NCBI RefSeq assembly: GCF_014042365.1 | Contig: NZ_JACEZS010000013.1 | Location: 62,001-126,000 of the forward strand | DNA length: 64,000 bases | Direction: 5' to 3' | DNA from: Rugamonas fusca | Lineage (GTDB): Bacteria; Pseudomonadota; Gammaproteobacteria; Burkholderiales; Burkholderiaceae_D | Part shown: positions 42,823 to 52,069 of the stretch, piece after piece | Numbering within the stretch: the first letter of the stretch is position 1 | Layout: each line of letters opens with the position of its first letter | The notes under the pieces: generated by a model | Database searches by the model: none | The model's input: the letters and a program-made list of their open reading frames with translations, nothing else | Told to the model about the DNA's origin: nothing | Made by a program: the position numbers and the translations under genes

Positions 42823-44037
42823 TTATTTCTTCAGAATCTTCTCTACCGACGCCGGCCGCAGCCGGAACGCATCGGGCATACCCGAACCCAGCAGCGGACG
42901 CAGGTAGAGCCGGAACGCGTCCGTCACATCGGTGCCGCTGGCGCTGATGAACTCGTCCTCCATCACGCGCGTCTTGCCGGCCACGGCGTCGAGCGGCAGC
43001 AGTTCGTAGTCGACGGAATAAAAGCCGGTGCGCTTGATGGCCACCGAGCCATCCCGGTCGCCCCACATGGAAAACTGCACCGCCTTCTCGCCCACTTCGC
43101 GCGCCTCGCGCTGGTCCACGTCCGACACGCAGCCGATGAAGGAGCGCTGCAGGTAGCCAAAGGTGTCGCCGCGCACGCGCTTGATGCCCAGCCTGGCCTT
43201 GATCTCCTCGCACAGCAGATCGGCCAGCGCGCCCGTGCCCGACAGCTGCACGTTGCCGTGCGCGTCGCGCTCGATATCCTTGGCCAGCAGCGTGGCGATC
43301 GGTTCGCCCGAGGCGTCATGGATGCCTTCGGACACGGCGATCACGCAGCGCCCGTAACGGGCATAGGTGGCCTTGACGTCGGCCAGGAACTGTTCCAGCT
43401 CGAAGGTGCGTTCAGGCAGGTAGATCAGGTGCGGCCCGTCGTCGGGGAACTTCTTGCCCAGCGCCGAGGCGGCCGTCAAAAAGCCCGCGTGGCGGCCCAT
43501 CACCACACCCACGTACACGCCCGGCAGCGAGGCGTTGTCGAGGTTGGCGCCGGCGAAGGCCTGGGCCACGAAACGGGCCGCCGACGGGAAGCCGGGCGTG
43601 TGGTCGTTGCCCACCAGGTCGTTGTCGATGGTCTTGGGGATGTGCACGCTGCGCAGCGGGTAGCCGGCCAGCCGCGCCTGCTCGCTGACGATGCGCACCG
43701 TGTCGGAGGAATCGTTGCCGCCGATGTAGAAGAAGTGTTCGATCTGGTGCGCGCGCAGCACCTGGAAAATCTCCTGGCAATAGGCCAGGTCCGGCTTGTC
43801 GCGGGTGGAGCCGAGCGCGGAGGACGGTGTGGCCGCCACCAGTTCCAGGTTGTGGCTGGTTTCGCGGGTCAGGTCGACGAAGTCCTCGTTGACGATGCCG
43901 CGCACCCCGTGCAGCGCGCCATACACGCGCGTGACGTTGTGGAAGCGGCGTGCCTCCAGCGCCACCCCCGCCAGCGACTGGTTGATGACGGCGGTGGGAC
44001 CGCCTCCCTGTGCGACCAGAATTTTTCCCGACGACAT
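42823..44037 (-). CDS. pfp: 6-phosphofructokinase, Pfp type (probably PPi-dependent)
   Basis: Phosphorylates fructose-6-phosphate, probably with pyrophosphate and reversibly. The 404-residue protein starts MSSGKILVAQGGGPTAVINQ and has VHIPKTIDNDLVGNDHTPGF (about 130) and GVVMGRHAGFLTAASAL (about 185). The nucleotide motif reads YIGGNDSSDT, where ATP enzymes have GGDGS; Asp in the position after Asn fits PPi use, and GGND is, as I recall, the form found in one Pfp subfamily. The ATG at 44037 is preferred; the frame upstream is open but lies in the S9 peptidase gene's shadow. Confidence 0.9.
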   Translation of the reverse strand: MSSGKILVAQGGGPTAVINQSLAGVALEARRFHNVTRVYGALHGVRGIVNEDFVDLTRETSHNLELVAATPSSALGSTRDKPDLAYCQEIFQVLRAHQIEHFFYIGGNDSSDTVRIVSEQARLAGYPLRSVHIPKTIDNDLVGNDHTPGFPSAARFVAQAFAGANLDNASLPGVYVGVVMGRHAGFLTAASALGKKFPDDGPHLIYLPERTFELEQFLADVKATYARYGRCVIAVSEGIHDASGEPIATLLAKDIERDAHGNVQLSGTGALADLLCEEIKARLGIKRVRGDTFGYLQRSFIGCVSDVDQREAREVGEKAVQFSMWGDRDGSVAIKRTGFYSVDYELLPLDAVAGKTRVMEDEFISASGTDVTDAFRLYLRPLLGSGMPDAFRLRPASVEKILKK

Positions 44038-44114
44038 GCATACCCCCCGATGAGTGGATGAACGGCCAGCCGCTAGCCTACACCAGAATGCGCCGCAACG
44101 GCCGTCTTGCCGCC

Positions 44115-46124
44115 TCAGTGCTGGCCGATATTGCGGTCGAGGAATTTCTCGACCCGGCCCCAGAAGTCGATCCGGTTTTCCGGCAGTACCCAGCCGTGGC
44201 CTTCCTTGGGATAGACCACCCATTCCACATCCTTGTTGGTGGCGCTGACGGCATCGCGGAACTTGTTGCCATGCACCAGCGGCACGCGGCGATCGACGCC
44301 GCCGTAGGCCAACAGCAACGGTTGCTTGATGCGGGCCGCCTGGACCAGCGGCGAGGTGGCGCGCAATTGCGCGGCATCCTGGTCGGGGTCGCCCACCAGG
44401 CGCCGCATGCCGTAGCGCCGCCATTCGGAACTCATGGCGCTGTCGTCGAACCAGCTGTTGTCGGTGTACAGCAGATTGATGTCCGTCACGCCCACCCAGT
44501 CGATGCCGCAGCGGTACAGGTCGGGGTCGTTGACCAGCCCCATCAGCGTGGCGTAGCCGCCATAGCTGGCGCCGGCGATGCACACGCGCTTGCCGTCGGC
44601 GATGCCCTGGGCGATGGCCCAGCGCGTGCCATCGGCGATGTCATCCTGCATCTTCAAGCCCCACTGTTTCCAGCCGGCGTGGAAGTGCTGGGTGCCAAAG
44701 CCCGTGCTGCCCCGGTATTCCGGTTCCAGCACGGCGTAACCGCGCGAGGCGAGAAATTGCGCCTCCGCATCCCAGCCCCATTGGCCGCCGCGCACATAGG
44801 GGCCGCCGTGCACCAGCACCACCATGGGCAGGTGCTTGCTCTTGCCGGCTGGCAGCGTCAGCCAGGCGGGAATGGTGAGGCCGTCGCGGGCCGGGTAGCG
44901 CACCAGGTTCTGCTCGCCCATCTGGGCCGGTTCGATGCCGGGGCGGCTCAGGCCCAGCCGCGTGAGCGCCTTGGCCTGGCCATCGTACAGGTAGTAGGTG
45001 CCGGGCTTGGCGTCCGAATAGGCGCGCACCAGCACCCGCGGCGCGCTGCCCCGGGTGGCCGGGGTCAGCAGGTTGATGGTGTCCGGCAGCAGCGCATCGA
45101 CGGCCGCCTGCATGGCTTTCATGCCGGGATCGAACCACAGGGTGTTCTCGGCGTCGTTGGTGTAGCGCACGCCCAGCAGCTTGTGCTGGTCCATGATCAG
45201 CTTGCCCGTGAAGTCGAAGTCCGGCAGGCTCAGCAGCGGCTCGCCGGACAGCCGGCCGGCCGCCAGGTCGTAGGTGTAGAGCGCTTGCTTGTCCTTGCCG
45301 TTGGCGCTGACCACATACAGCGTGCCATCCGGGCCGAAGGCCAGCGGCCAGAACCTGGCCGCCTCCGTGTCGTAGCGCTTGAACACGGCCAGGGTGCGCC
45401 ATGCGCCGCTGGCCGGGTCGCGGTAGGACAGCGTTTGCGTTTCGCTGTCGCTCATGCTGGCCACGCGCGCCTGGCCGTGCTGGTCGAGCCAGATGTCGCG
45501 CCATTTGCTCGGTTGTTCCACGTGGCTGGACTGGCCCGTGACCGTGTTCACGCGCATCAGGCTCAGGTTGTTGAAGCGGTATTGCTCGTCGTACTTGGTG
45601 TTGACGGCGTAGTAGTCATCGCTGTCCTGCGGCCCCGTTTCGTCGAGCATGAAGGTGTTCCAGGGCAGCATCTTGCGCATGTCCGTCGTTTCCGTCACGT
45701 CGCCGCTGCGGTCGGCCAGCTGGCGGAATTTGCTGCCGTCGCGCTCGACCGCGTACAGGCCGGGGCCATAGAACTGTTCGCCCTGGGCGCTGCGGCTGTC
45801 GTGGGCGTTGAACACGAGGCGGTGGTCGTTGACCCATTCGAACTGGCCGATGTCGGCATCGCGCAATTGCGCCACCACCTTGAGCTGCCTGGTGTTGATG
45901 TCGAGCACGGACAGCCAGGCCCGCTCGCCCTCGGTGCACAGGCGGGCGGCCAGGAAATTGCCATCCGGCGACAGCTTGGCGTCGCTGAACGTTTCATTGT
46001 CGAAGAAGGCGGCCAGCGGCGGCAGGGCCGTCGCGGCGGCTTTGGCGGGCAGGGCGCCGCCAGCCAGGCTCAGGGTGCAAGCCAGTACGCAGGCGCGCAG
46101 CAGGGGATGGGAAAGAGCGTTCAC
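44115..46124 (-). CDS. S9 family prolyl-oligopeptidase-type peptidase (copy 1)
   Basis: Secreted or periplasmic serine peptidase of 669 residues. An N-terminal signal sequence (hydrophobic ACVLACTLSLAGGALPAKA) precedes a beta-propeller-like region (about 30-400). The catalytic alpha/beta-hydrolase domain has the nucleophile in CIAGASYGGYATLMGL (about 515), the family GSTGFGTQHFHAGWKQWGLK and the His in KEGHGWVLPENR (about 645). Translation probably starts at GTG 46124, with AAGGAT 5 bases upstream. It is tandem with a close paralog ending at 46181. Confidence 0.9.
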   Translation of the reverse strand: MNALSHPLLRACVLACTLSLAGGALPAKAAATALPPLAAFFDNETFSDAKLSPDGNFLAARLCTEGERAWLSVLDINTRQLKVVAQLRDADIGQFEWVNDHRLVFNAHDSRSAQGEQFYGPGLYAVERDGSKFRQLADRSGDVTETTDMRKMLPWNTFMLDETGPQDSDDYYAVNTKYDEQYRFNNLSLMRVNTVTGQSSHVEQPSKWRDIWLDQHGQARVASMSDSETQTLSYRDPASGAWRTLAVFKRYDTEAARFWPLAFGPDGTLYVVSANGKDKQALYTYDLAAGRLSGEPLLSLPDFDFTGKLIMDQHKLLGVRYTNDAENTLWFDPGMKAMQAAVDALLPDTINLLTPATRGSAPRVLVRAYSDAKPGTYYLYDGQAKALTRLGLSRPGIEPAQMGEQNLVRYPARDGLTIPAWLTLPAGKSKHLPMVVLVHGGPYVRGGQWGWDAEAQFLASRGYAVLEPEYRGSTGFGTQHFHAGWKQWGLKMQDDIADGTRWAIAQGIADGKRVCIAGASYGGYATLMGLVNDPDLYRCGIDWVGVTDINLLYTDNSWFDDSAMSSEWRRYGMRRLVGDPDQDAAQLRATSPLVQAARIKQPLLLAYGGVDRRVPLVHGNKFRDAVSATNKDVEWVVYPKEGHGWVLPENRIDFWGRVEKFLDRNIGQH

Positions 46125-46180
46125 GATGATCCTTGGTGGTTGTTGGGGGGAGGTGGCCCGTGGTGTGGGCCGCCGCCGTC

Positions 46181-48166
46181 TCAGTGCTGGCCGATCTGGC
46201 GGTCGAGGAACTTCTCGACCCGGCCCCAGAAGTCGATGCGGTTCTTGGGCAGCTTCCAGCCGTGGCCTTCCTCCGGGTATTCGATCCATTCCACCTGGCT
46301 GTTGCCGGCCTTGACGGCGTCGTAGAACTTGGTGCCGTGGTACAGCGGCACGCGCATGTCGGCGCCGCCGTAGGCCAGCAGCAGCGGCTGCTTGATGCGG
46401 GCCGCCTGCCGCAGCGGCGAGGTGGCCTCCAGCTGGGCCGCGTCCTTGACCTGGTCGCCTACCAGGTCGGGCATGCCATATTGCTTGTAGGCGTCCGACA
46501 GGTCGGACGCGTAGCGCCAGTTGCCGTCATACATCAGATTGATGTCGGTGACGCCCACCCAGTCCACGCCGCACTTGAACAGCTCGGGGTTGTTCAACAG
46601 GCCCATCAGCGTGGCGTAGCCGCCGTAGCTGGCGCCGGCGATGCAGATGCGGCCGGCGTCCGCATACCCCTGGACGATGGCCCAGCGCGCGCCGTCGGCG
46701 ATGTCGTCCTGCATCTTCAAGCCCCACTGTTTCCAGCCGGCCTGGAAATGGTGGTAGCCATAGCCCGTGCTGCCCCGGTAGTCCGGCTCCAGCACGGCAT
46801 AGCCGCGTGAGGCGAGGAACTGCGATTCCGGATTGAAGCCCCAATGGTTGCCGCGCACCCAGGGGCCGCCATGGACCAGCACCACCAGCGGCAGCTTGCC
46901 TTGCCGGTCCTTGGGCAAGGTCAGCAGGGCAGGGATGTTGAGCCCGTCGCGGGCCGCGTAGTGCACCAGTGTCTGGCGCCCCATGTCGTTCGGCGTGATG
47001 TGGGCGAAGGTCTCGCCCACCATTTGCACCTTCCTGGTGTCGCGGTTGTACAGCAGGAAGGTGTGGGGCTGGCGGTCGGAATACGCTTCCACCAGCACCC
47101 AGGACGCGTCCGGCCGGGCCGGCAGGGTTAGCAGGTTGATGGTCGATGGCAGGCTGGCGTCCACGGCGTCCTGCAATGCCTGCATTTCCGGCACCAGCCA
47201 TTGGGTGTCTTCGGCTGCGCCGTCGTAGCGCACACCGAGCAGCCGGTGCTGGTCCGTGATGACATGGCCGCTGAAATCGTAGCCCTTCACCCGCAGCAGC
47301 GGCTGCGTGCCCAGCTTGCCCGTGGCCGGGTCGAACAGGTACAGGGCCGCCTGTTCGTCGTGGCGCCCGGTGGCGCTGACATACAGCTTGCCGTCCGGCG
47401 CGAAGGCCAGCGGGGTGAAGTGCGCGCCCTTGCCCGTGTAGGAATTGTAGCTGTTGAGCACGCGCCACGCCTTGCTGGCCGGATCCAGGTACTGGACGCT
47501 GGACGTGCCCTGCTCCGTCGTGATGGTCAGGCGCGGCTCGCCGTGCTGGTCCAGCAGCCATTGCGTGTTGTGGGCCGGCGCCTCGATGGGCTTGACGCGT
47601 CCCGTCAAGGTGTTGAGCCGCTGCAACTGGAAATCGCCCAACTGCCCCGCCCCTTCGAGGCTGGGGTGGAGCACGTAGAGGTACTCCGAATCCTGGGCCC
47701 CGTCCTGTTCCAGCAAATAGGTATTCCAGGGCAGCAGGTTGTGGCCGATGCCGTCGCGGATGAAGGTGATGCCCCGTTCGGCCAGTTGCCGATAATGCTG
47801 GCCATCACGGTCCACCGCGTACAGGCCGGGGGCGTAGTGCTGGTCACCGCGTCCCAGGTCGCGGTCGGTGGCCGTGAACGCCAGCCGTTCATCGTTGACC
47901 CAGACGAATTCGCCGATGTCGGCGTCGCTGAAGCTGGCCGCGATGTTGGCCTGATTATTGCTCAGGTCAACGACGGCCAGCCGGTCGCGCTGGCCAGGCA
48001 GCGCCACCTTGGCCGCCAGGAACTTGCCGCTCGGTGATAGCCGGGCGCCCGTGAAGGCGGGGTTTTCGAAGAAGCTCTCCAGCGCGGGTGGTGCGGCCGA
48101 GGCCGCGCGCGCCAGCACGGCGCAGCCCAGCGCGAGGGCGGCCAGTGTGAGGTGGGGGTGTCGCAT
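46181..48166 (-). CDS. S9 family prolyl-oligopeptidase-type peptidase (copy 2)
   Basis: Paralog of the next gene, 661 residues. A signal peptide (LTLAALALGCAVLARAASA) precedes a propeller-like domain and a C-terminal hydrolase domain with CIAGASYGGYATLMGLLNN (about residue 515) and the catalytic His in EEGHGWKLPKNR (about 640). Ending DFWGRVEKFLDRQIGQH is almost the same as in copy 1, which points to tandem duplication. The ATG at 48166 is preferred over an in-frame TTG at 48187. The two genes are separated by 56 bases and probably co-transcribed. Confidence 0.9.
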   Translation of the reverse strand: MRHPHLTLAALALGCAVLARAASAAPPALESFFENPAFTGARLSPSGKFLAAKVALPGQRDRLAVVDLSNNQANIAASFSDADIGEFVWVNDERLAFTATDRDLGRGDQHYAPGLYAVDRDGQHYRQLAERGITFIRDGIGHNLLPWNTYLLEQDGAQDSEYLYVLHPSLEGAGQLGDFQLQRLNTLTGRVKPIEAPAHNTQWLLDQHGEPRLTITTEQGTSSVQYLDPASKAWRVLNSYNSYTGKGAHFTPLAFAPDGKLYVSATGRHDEQAALYLFDPATGKLGTQPLLRVKGYDFSGHVITDQHRLLGVRYDGAAEDTQWLVPEMQALQDAVDASLPSTINLLTLPARPDASWVLVEAYSDRQPHTFLLYNRDTRKVQMVGETFAHITPNDMGRQTLVHYAARDGLNIPALLTLPKDRQGKLPLVVLVHGGPWVRGNHWGFNPESQFLASRGYAVLEPDYRGSTGYGYHHFQAGWKQWGLKMQDDIADGARWAIVQGYADAGRICIAGASYGGYATLMGLLNNPELFKCGVDWVGVTDINLMYDGNWRYASDLSDAYKQYGMPDLVGDQVKDAAQLEATSPLRQAARIKQPLLLAYGGADMRVPLYHGTKFYDAVKAGNSQVEWIEYPEEGHGWKLPKNRIDFWGRVEKFLDRQIGQH

Positions 48167-48241
48167 GGTGTGGAAATTGCCCGGCAAACCAATTTGCCAA
48201 ATTAATAATTTCCGCAGGATAACATCAACTTGTCAAAACGG

Positions 48242-50284
48242 CTATGGTTCAGGCGCTCTAATATAGTCCACCATGGAGGCGATGCGGTGCGCCGGCGCCG
48301 GCGTGGCCAGGCTGACGGCGGCCATGGCCAGCAGCCCGGCGGGCACGCCGAAGATGCCGGCCGAGATGGGGGCGATGTGCAGCCACTGGCCGGCTGCGCT
48401 GCCGCCCAGCACCGGGTTGGTGTGCACCATGTAGTAGACGCACATGCAAAATCCGGTCGCCATGCCGGCCAGCGCGCCGTAGTGGTTGGCGCGCTTCCAG
48501 AACACGCCGAGCACCAGCGCCGGCACCAGCGTCGAGCCGGCCAGCGAGAACGCCGCGCCCACCAGCGACAGGATGTCGCCCGGCTTTTGCGAGGCGGCGT
48601 AGGCGGCGATGAAGGCCACGGCCAGCAACAGCAGCTTGGAAATGGTGACCCGCTTCTGGGTCGAGGCGGTGGGATCGACCAGCTTGTAGTACACGTCGTG
48701 CGACAGGGCGTTGGAGATGGCCAGCAGCAGGCCGTCGGCCGTCGACAGTGCGGCGGCCAGCCCGCCGGCCGCCACCAGCCCGGAAATCACATAGGGCAGG
48801 CCGGCGATCTCGGGCGTGGCCAGCACCAGCACGTCACCATCGATGGCAATCTCGGCCAGCTGCACCACGCCGTCGTGGTTGATGTCGGTGATGTTGAGCA
48901 AGGGGTTGACCTTGTCCACATTGGCCCAGTACGACACCCAGTTGGGCAGGTGGGCGTAGTCGCTGCCCACCAGGGCGTTGTAGATGTCGTACTTGACCAG
49001 CACGGCCAGCGCCGGGATGGTCAGGTAAATCAGCAGCACGAAGAACAGGGTCCAGAACACGGACACCCGCGTTTCATCGACGGAGGGCGTGGTGTAGGAG
49101 CGCATCAGGATGTGGGGCAGGCCGGCCGTGCCCAGCATCAGGCAGAACACCAGGGCCAGGAAGTTGTTGCGCTTGATGTCCGATTGCTCGGGTGTGCCGG
49201 GATACGGCTGGGCGTGCGGCGTGAGCGGTTCGGCCCGCGCCAGGAACTGGTCGCGCGCCTCGCTCCACTCGCGGCTGGCCTCGTCCACGTTCTTCGGATA
49301 GGCGATCAGGGCCCGCTCGGCGGCGCGGATCTCCAGCAGCGAGGCATTGCGCTGCTTGATGCGGTCCAGGTGGCGCTGGGCCTCGATGCGGCCCACTTCC
49401 CACGACACCGGCAATTGCCGCAAGCGTTCGTCGTACTCGGCGGCGCGCTGGCGAAACGTGGCGCGCACCTGGACTTCCTTCGGGTCTTGCTGCAGCACCG
49501 ACTCGCGCGCGCTCAGGCGCGACAGCAGCTTGCCGTAGGCCAGTTGCGGGATCGGGTTGTCGCTGTGCTTGGCGGCCAGCCACATGGCCGGGATCAGGAA
49601 CGCCACCACGATGATGATGTACTGCGCCACCTGGGTCCACGTGATGGCGCGCATGCCGCCCAGGAATGAGCACACGAGGATGCTGGCTAGCCCGAGGAAG
49701 ATGCCGACCGAGAAATCGACGCCCGTAAAGCGCGAGGCGATCAGCCCCACGGCGTAGATTTGCGCCACCACGTAGGTAAACGAAATGACGATGGTGGCCG
49801 CCACGGCCAGCATGCGCACGGCCCGGCCGCCGTCGCCGCCGTCGTAGCGGGCGGCCAGGAAGTCCGGGATGGTGTACTGGCTGAACTTGCGCAGGTAGGG
49901 CGCGATCAGCAACGCCACCAGGCAATAGCCGCCGGTCCAGCCCATGATGTAGGCCAGGCCGTCGAAGCCGCGCAGGTACAGCCCGCCGGCCAGGCTGATG
50001 AAGCTGGCGGCCGAGATCCAGTCGGCCGCCGTGGCCATGGCGTTGAACAGGGCCGGCACGCGGCGTCCGGCCACGTAGTATTCGAGCACGTTGGAGGTGC
50101 GGCTGAGCACGCCGATGGTGGCGTACAGGACGATGGTGCCGAACATGAACAGATAGCCTATCCACTGGCGCGGCATGCCTTCCTGCTCCAGTACGGCCAG
50201 CGCCACCAGGAAGCAGCCGAAGCCGGCCGTGAACCACAGGTAGGTGCTGCGCAGGCGCTGGAACAGCGAGCGGGTAGCCGTCAT
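48242..50284 (-). CDS. VC_2705-type sodium/solute symporter
   Basis: SSS-family transporter, 680 residues, about 13 membrane segments, of the DUF4212-linked group related to acetate/monocarboxylate symporters. Core features: YYVAGRRVPALFNAMATAAD (about 75), SFISLAGGLYLRG, and TADGLLLAISNALSHDVYYK (about 500). Two insertions are notable: a long charged, coiled-coil-like segment (about 245-345) and an EF-hand-like loop DINHDGVVQLAE (about 450). It overlaps the small DUF4212 subunit gene by four bases (ATGA). The substrate, possibly acetate or another carboxylate, is inferred. Confidence 0.88.
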   Translation of the reverse strand: MTATRSLFQRLRSTYLWFTAGFGCFLVALAVLEQEGMPRQWIGYLFMFGTIVLYATIGVLSRTSNVLEYYVAGRRVPALFNAMATAADWISAASFISLAGGLYLRGFDGLAYIMGWTGGYCLVALLIAPYLRKFSQYTIPDFLAARYDGGDGGRAVRMLAVAATIVISFTYVVAQIYAVGLIASRFTGVDFSVGIFLGLASILVCSFLGGMRAITWTQVAQYIIIVVAFLIPAMWLAAKHSDNPIPQLAYGKLLSRLSARESVLQQDPKEVQVRATFRQRAAEYDERLRQLPVSWEVGRIEAQRHLDRIKQRNASLLEIRAAERALIAYPKNVDEASREWSEARDQFLARAEPLTPHAQPYPGTPEQSDIKRNNFLALVFCLMLGTAGLPHILMRSYTTPSVDETRVSVFWTLFFVLLIYLTIPALAVLVKYDIYNALVGSDYAHLPNWVSYWANVDKVNPLLNITDINHDGVVQLAEIAIDGDVLVLATPEIAGLPYVISGLVAAGGLAAALSTADGLLLAISNALSHDVYYKLVDPTASTQKRVTISKLLLLAVAFIAAYAASQKPGDILSLVGAAFSLAGSTLVPALVLGVFWKRANHYGALAGMATGFCMCVYYMVHTNPVLGGSAAGQWLHIAPISAGIFGVPAGLLAMAAVSLATPAPAHRIASMVDYIRAPEP

Positions 50285-50550
50285 GGACGCTCCTGGCCGT
50301 GCTGGCGGCGCCATTGCCGGTCCAGCCGCCGCATGCGCCAGGCGTAGATGCCGAGGATGGCCAGGTACACCAGGCAGCCGCCCTGGGCCGCCAGGTAGAA
50401 CGACAGCGGCCAGCCGAACAGGTTCAGGCCCGACAGTTCGCGGGCGAAGAAGGCGGCACAAAACGTGGTCAGCAGCCACAGCAGCAACAACTGGCCGCTC
50501 AGGCGCCGCGTGCGTTGCCAGTGGGCCGGGGGCGGGGTGTGTTCATCCAT
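50281..50550 (-). CDS. DUF4212 small membrane subunit
   Basis: 89-residue protein with two membrane helices (LLLLWLLTTFCAAFFA and LSFYLAAQGGCLVYLAILGI) and a basic C-terminal tail (RRLDRQWRRQHGQ), typical of DUF4212 subunits that accompany SSS symporters. It overlaps the symporter start by four bases and the histidine kinase stop by eight bases, so the operon is tightly coupled. Confidence 0.88.
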   Translation of the reverse strand: MDEHTPPPAHWQRTRRLSGQLLLLWLLTTFCAAFFARELSGLNLFGWPLSFYLAAQGGCLVYLAILGIYAWRMRRLDRQWRRQHGQERP

Positions 50551-52069
50551 AGTAAATCGTCTCGTCCATGGCGGCCGGCGGCGTGGGCGGCAGCAGCGGG
50601 AAGGTCAGCCGGAACAGGCTGCCGGGCAGCTTGGCCGACTGGCTGCGCGGGTTGGCGTAGATGTCGACCTCGGCCCCGTGCTGCTGGGCCACTTCGCGCA
50701 CGATGGCCAGCCCCAGGCCGCTGCCTTCCACGTTGCTGCCCAGGATGCGGTAGAAGCGCTCGAACACGCGCTCGCGTTCGGCCGGCGCGATGCCCGGTCC
50801 CGTGTCCTCCACTTCCAGGAAGGCGTGTTCGGCCGTGGCATGCACGCGCACGGTGACGCTGCCGCCGGCCGGCGTGTAGCGCAGCGCGTTGTCGATCAGG
50901 TTGGACAGCATCTCGCGCAGCATGGTGGCATCGCCGGCGATCAGTACCGGTTCCGGCGGCGGCTCCAGGCCCAGGTCGATCTGGTGGGCGAACGAGGCCG
51001 GCACCCAGTCCTTGACCACGTTGAGCGCCAGTTCGCCCAGGTCCAGCGGCGCGAACGCCACGCCGGCCTGGGGCTGGTTTTCGGTGCGGGCCAGGGCCAG
51101 CAACTGATTCACGAGGCGGGTGGCGGCCTGCGAACTTTTGGCCAGCTGTTCCAGCGAGCGGTGCACTTCCTCGTGGTCGGTCTGGCGCAGCGCCAGCTCG
51201 GACTGGGTGCGCATGCCGGCCAGCGGCGTTTTCATCTGGTGCGCGGCGTCGGCGATGAAGCGCTTTTGCATGTCGATCGATTGTGACAGCCGGCCCAGCA
51301 TGTCGTTCAGGGAATTGACCAGCGGCGAGATTTCCTCGGGCACCTGGCGCGCCTCGATGGGACTGAGGTCATCCGGATTGCGGGCCCGTATCCGCTCCTG
51401 CAACTGGGCCAGCGGCGACAGCCCGCGCGCCAGCGCGAACCACACCAGGGCCAGCACGATGGGCAGGATGATGAATTGCGGCAGGATCACGCCCTTGATG
51501 ATCTCGTTGGCCAGCTTGGCCCGCTTTTCCAGCGTCTCGGCCACCTGCACCAGGGCCTGGTGGGTGTCGTCCGGGTCTTCGTGGTCGAGCTTGACGTAGG
51601 AATAGGCCACCCGCACCTGGGTGCCGTGCATGGCGTCGTTGCGGAAGTGGACGGTGCCGGCGCGGAAGTAATCCTCCTCCTGCGGTGGCGGCAGGTCGCG
51701 GTCGCCATCGACGTAGACCCCGCCCGGGCCCAGCACCTGGAAGTAGACGTTGTCGACGTCGTCGGCGCGCAGCATGTCGCGCGCCGAGGCCGGCAATCGC
51801 TTGATGGTGCTGCCGTTGACGGCGTGCACCTGCTGGGCCAGCATGGTCACGCTGTCCTCGAGCGCGTGGTCGAACGGCTGGTTGGCGATGGACTTGGCCA
51901 CCAGGTAGGTGATGGCGATGCTCATGGGCCACAGCAGCAGCAGCGGGGCCAGCATCCAGTCCAGGATTTCGCCGAACAGCGAATGCTGGATTTCCTCGTC
52001 GCGCTCGGCGGCCGGCGGCTGGTAGTCGTCGGTGGCCTGGACGGCCCCGGGCGCGTCGGCCGGACTCAC
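50543..52069 (-). CDS. Sensor histidine kinase (2CSK_N/TctE-like)
   Basis: Inner-membrane kinase, 508 residues. Two membrane helices (about residues 33-55 and 210-230) flank a periplasmic sensor of the 2CSK_N type. A HAMP-like linker follows, then the H-box FIADAAHQMKTPLAGMRTQS (about 295), the N-box NLIDNALRYTPAGG (about 395), and ATP-lid motifs DTGPGIAP and GSGLGLAIV. It starts at a GTG overlapping the response regulator stop (GTGA). Together with the regulator and symporter it probably senses an external carboxylate. Confidence 0.92.
   Translation of the reverse strand: MSPADAPGAVQATDDYQPPAAERDEEIQHSLFGEILDWMLAPLLLLWPMSIAITYLVAKSIANQPFDHALEDSVTMLAQQVHAVNGSTIKRLPASARDMLRADDVDNVYFQVLGPGGVYVDGDRDLPPPQEEDYFRAGTVHFRNDAMHGTQVRVAYSYVKLDHEDPDDTHQALVQVAETLEKRAKLANEIIKGVILPQFIILPIVLALVWFALARGLSPLAQLQERIRARNPDDLSPIEARQVPEEISPLVNSLNDMLGRLSQSIDMQKRFIADAAHQMKTPLAGMRTQSELALRQTDHEEVHRSLEQLAKSSQAATRLVNQLLALARTENQPQAGVAFAPLDLGELALNVVKDWVPASFAHQIDLGLEPPPEPVLIAGDATMLREMLSNLIDNALRYTPAGGSVTVRVHATAEHAFLEVEDTGPGIAPAERERVFERFYRILGSNVEGSGLGLAIVREVAQQHGAEVDIYANPRSQSAKLPGSLFRLTFPLLPPTPPAAMDETIYYG

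Noticed and set aside
42823-44583. Longer phosphofructokinase with about 180 extra N-terminal residues
   Set aside because: The extra part is an out-of-frame reading of the S9 peptidase 3' end; the family start MSSGKILVAQ is at 44037.
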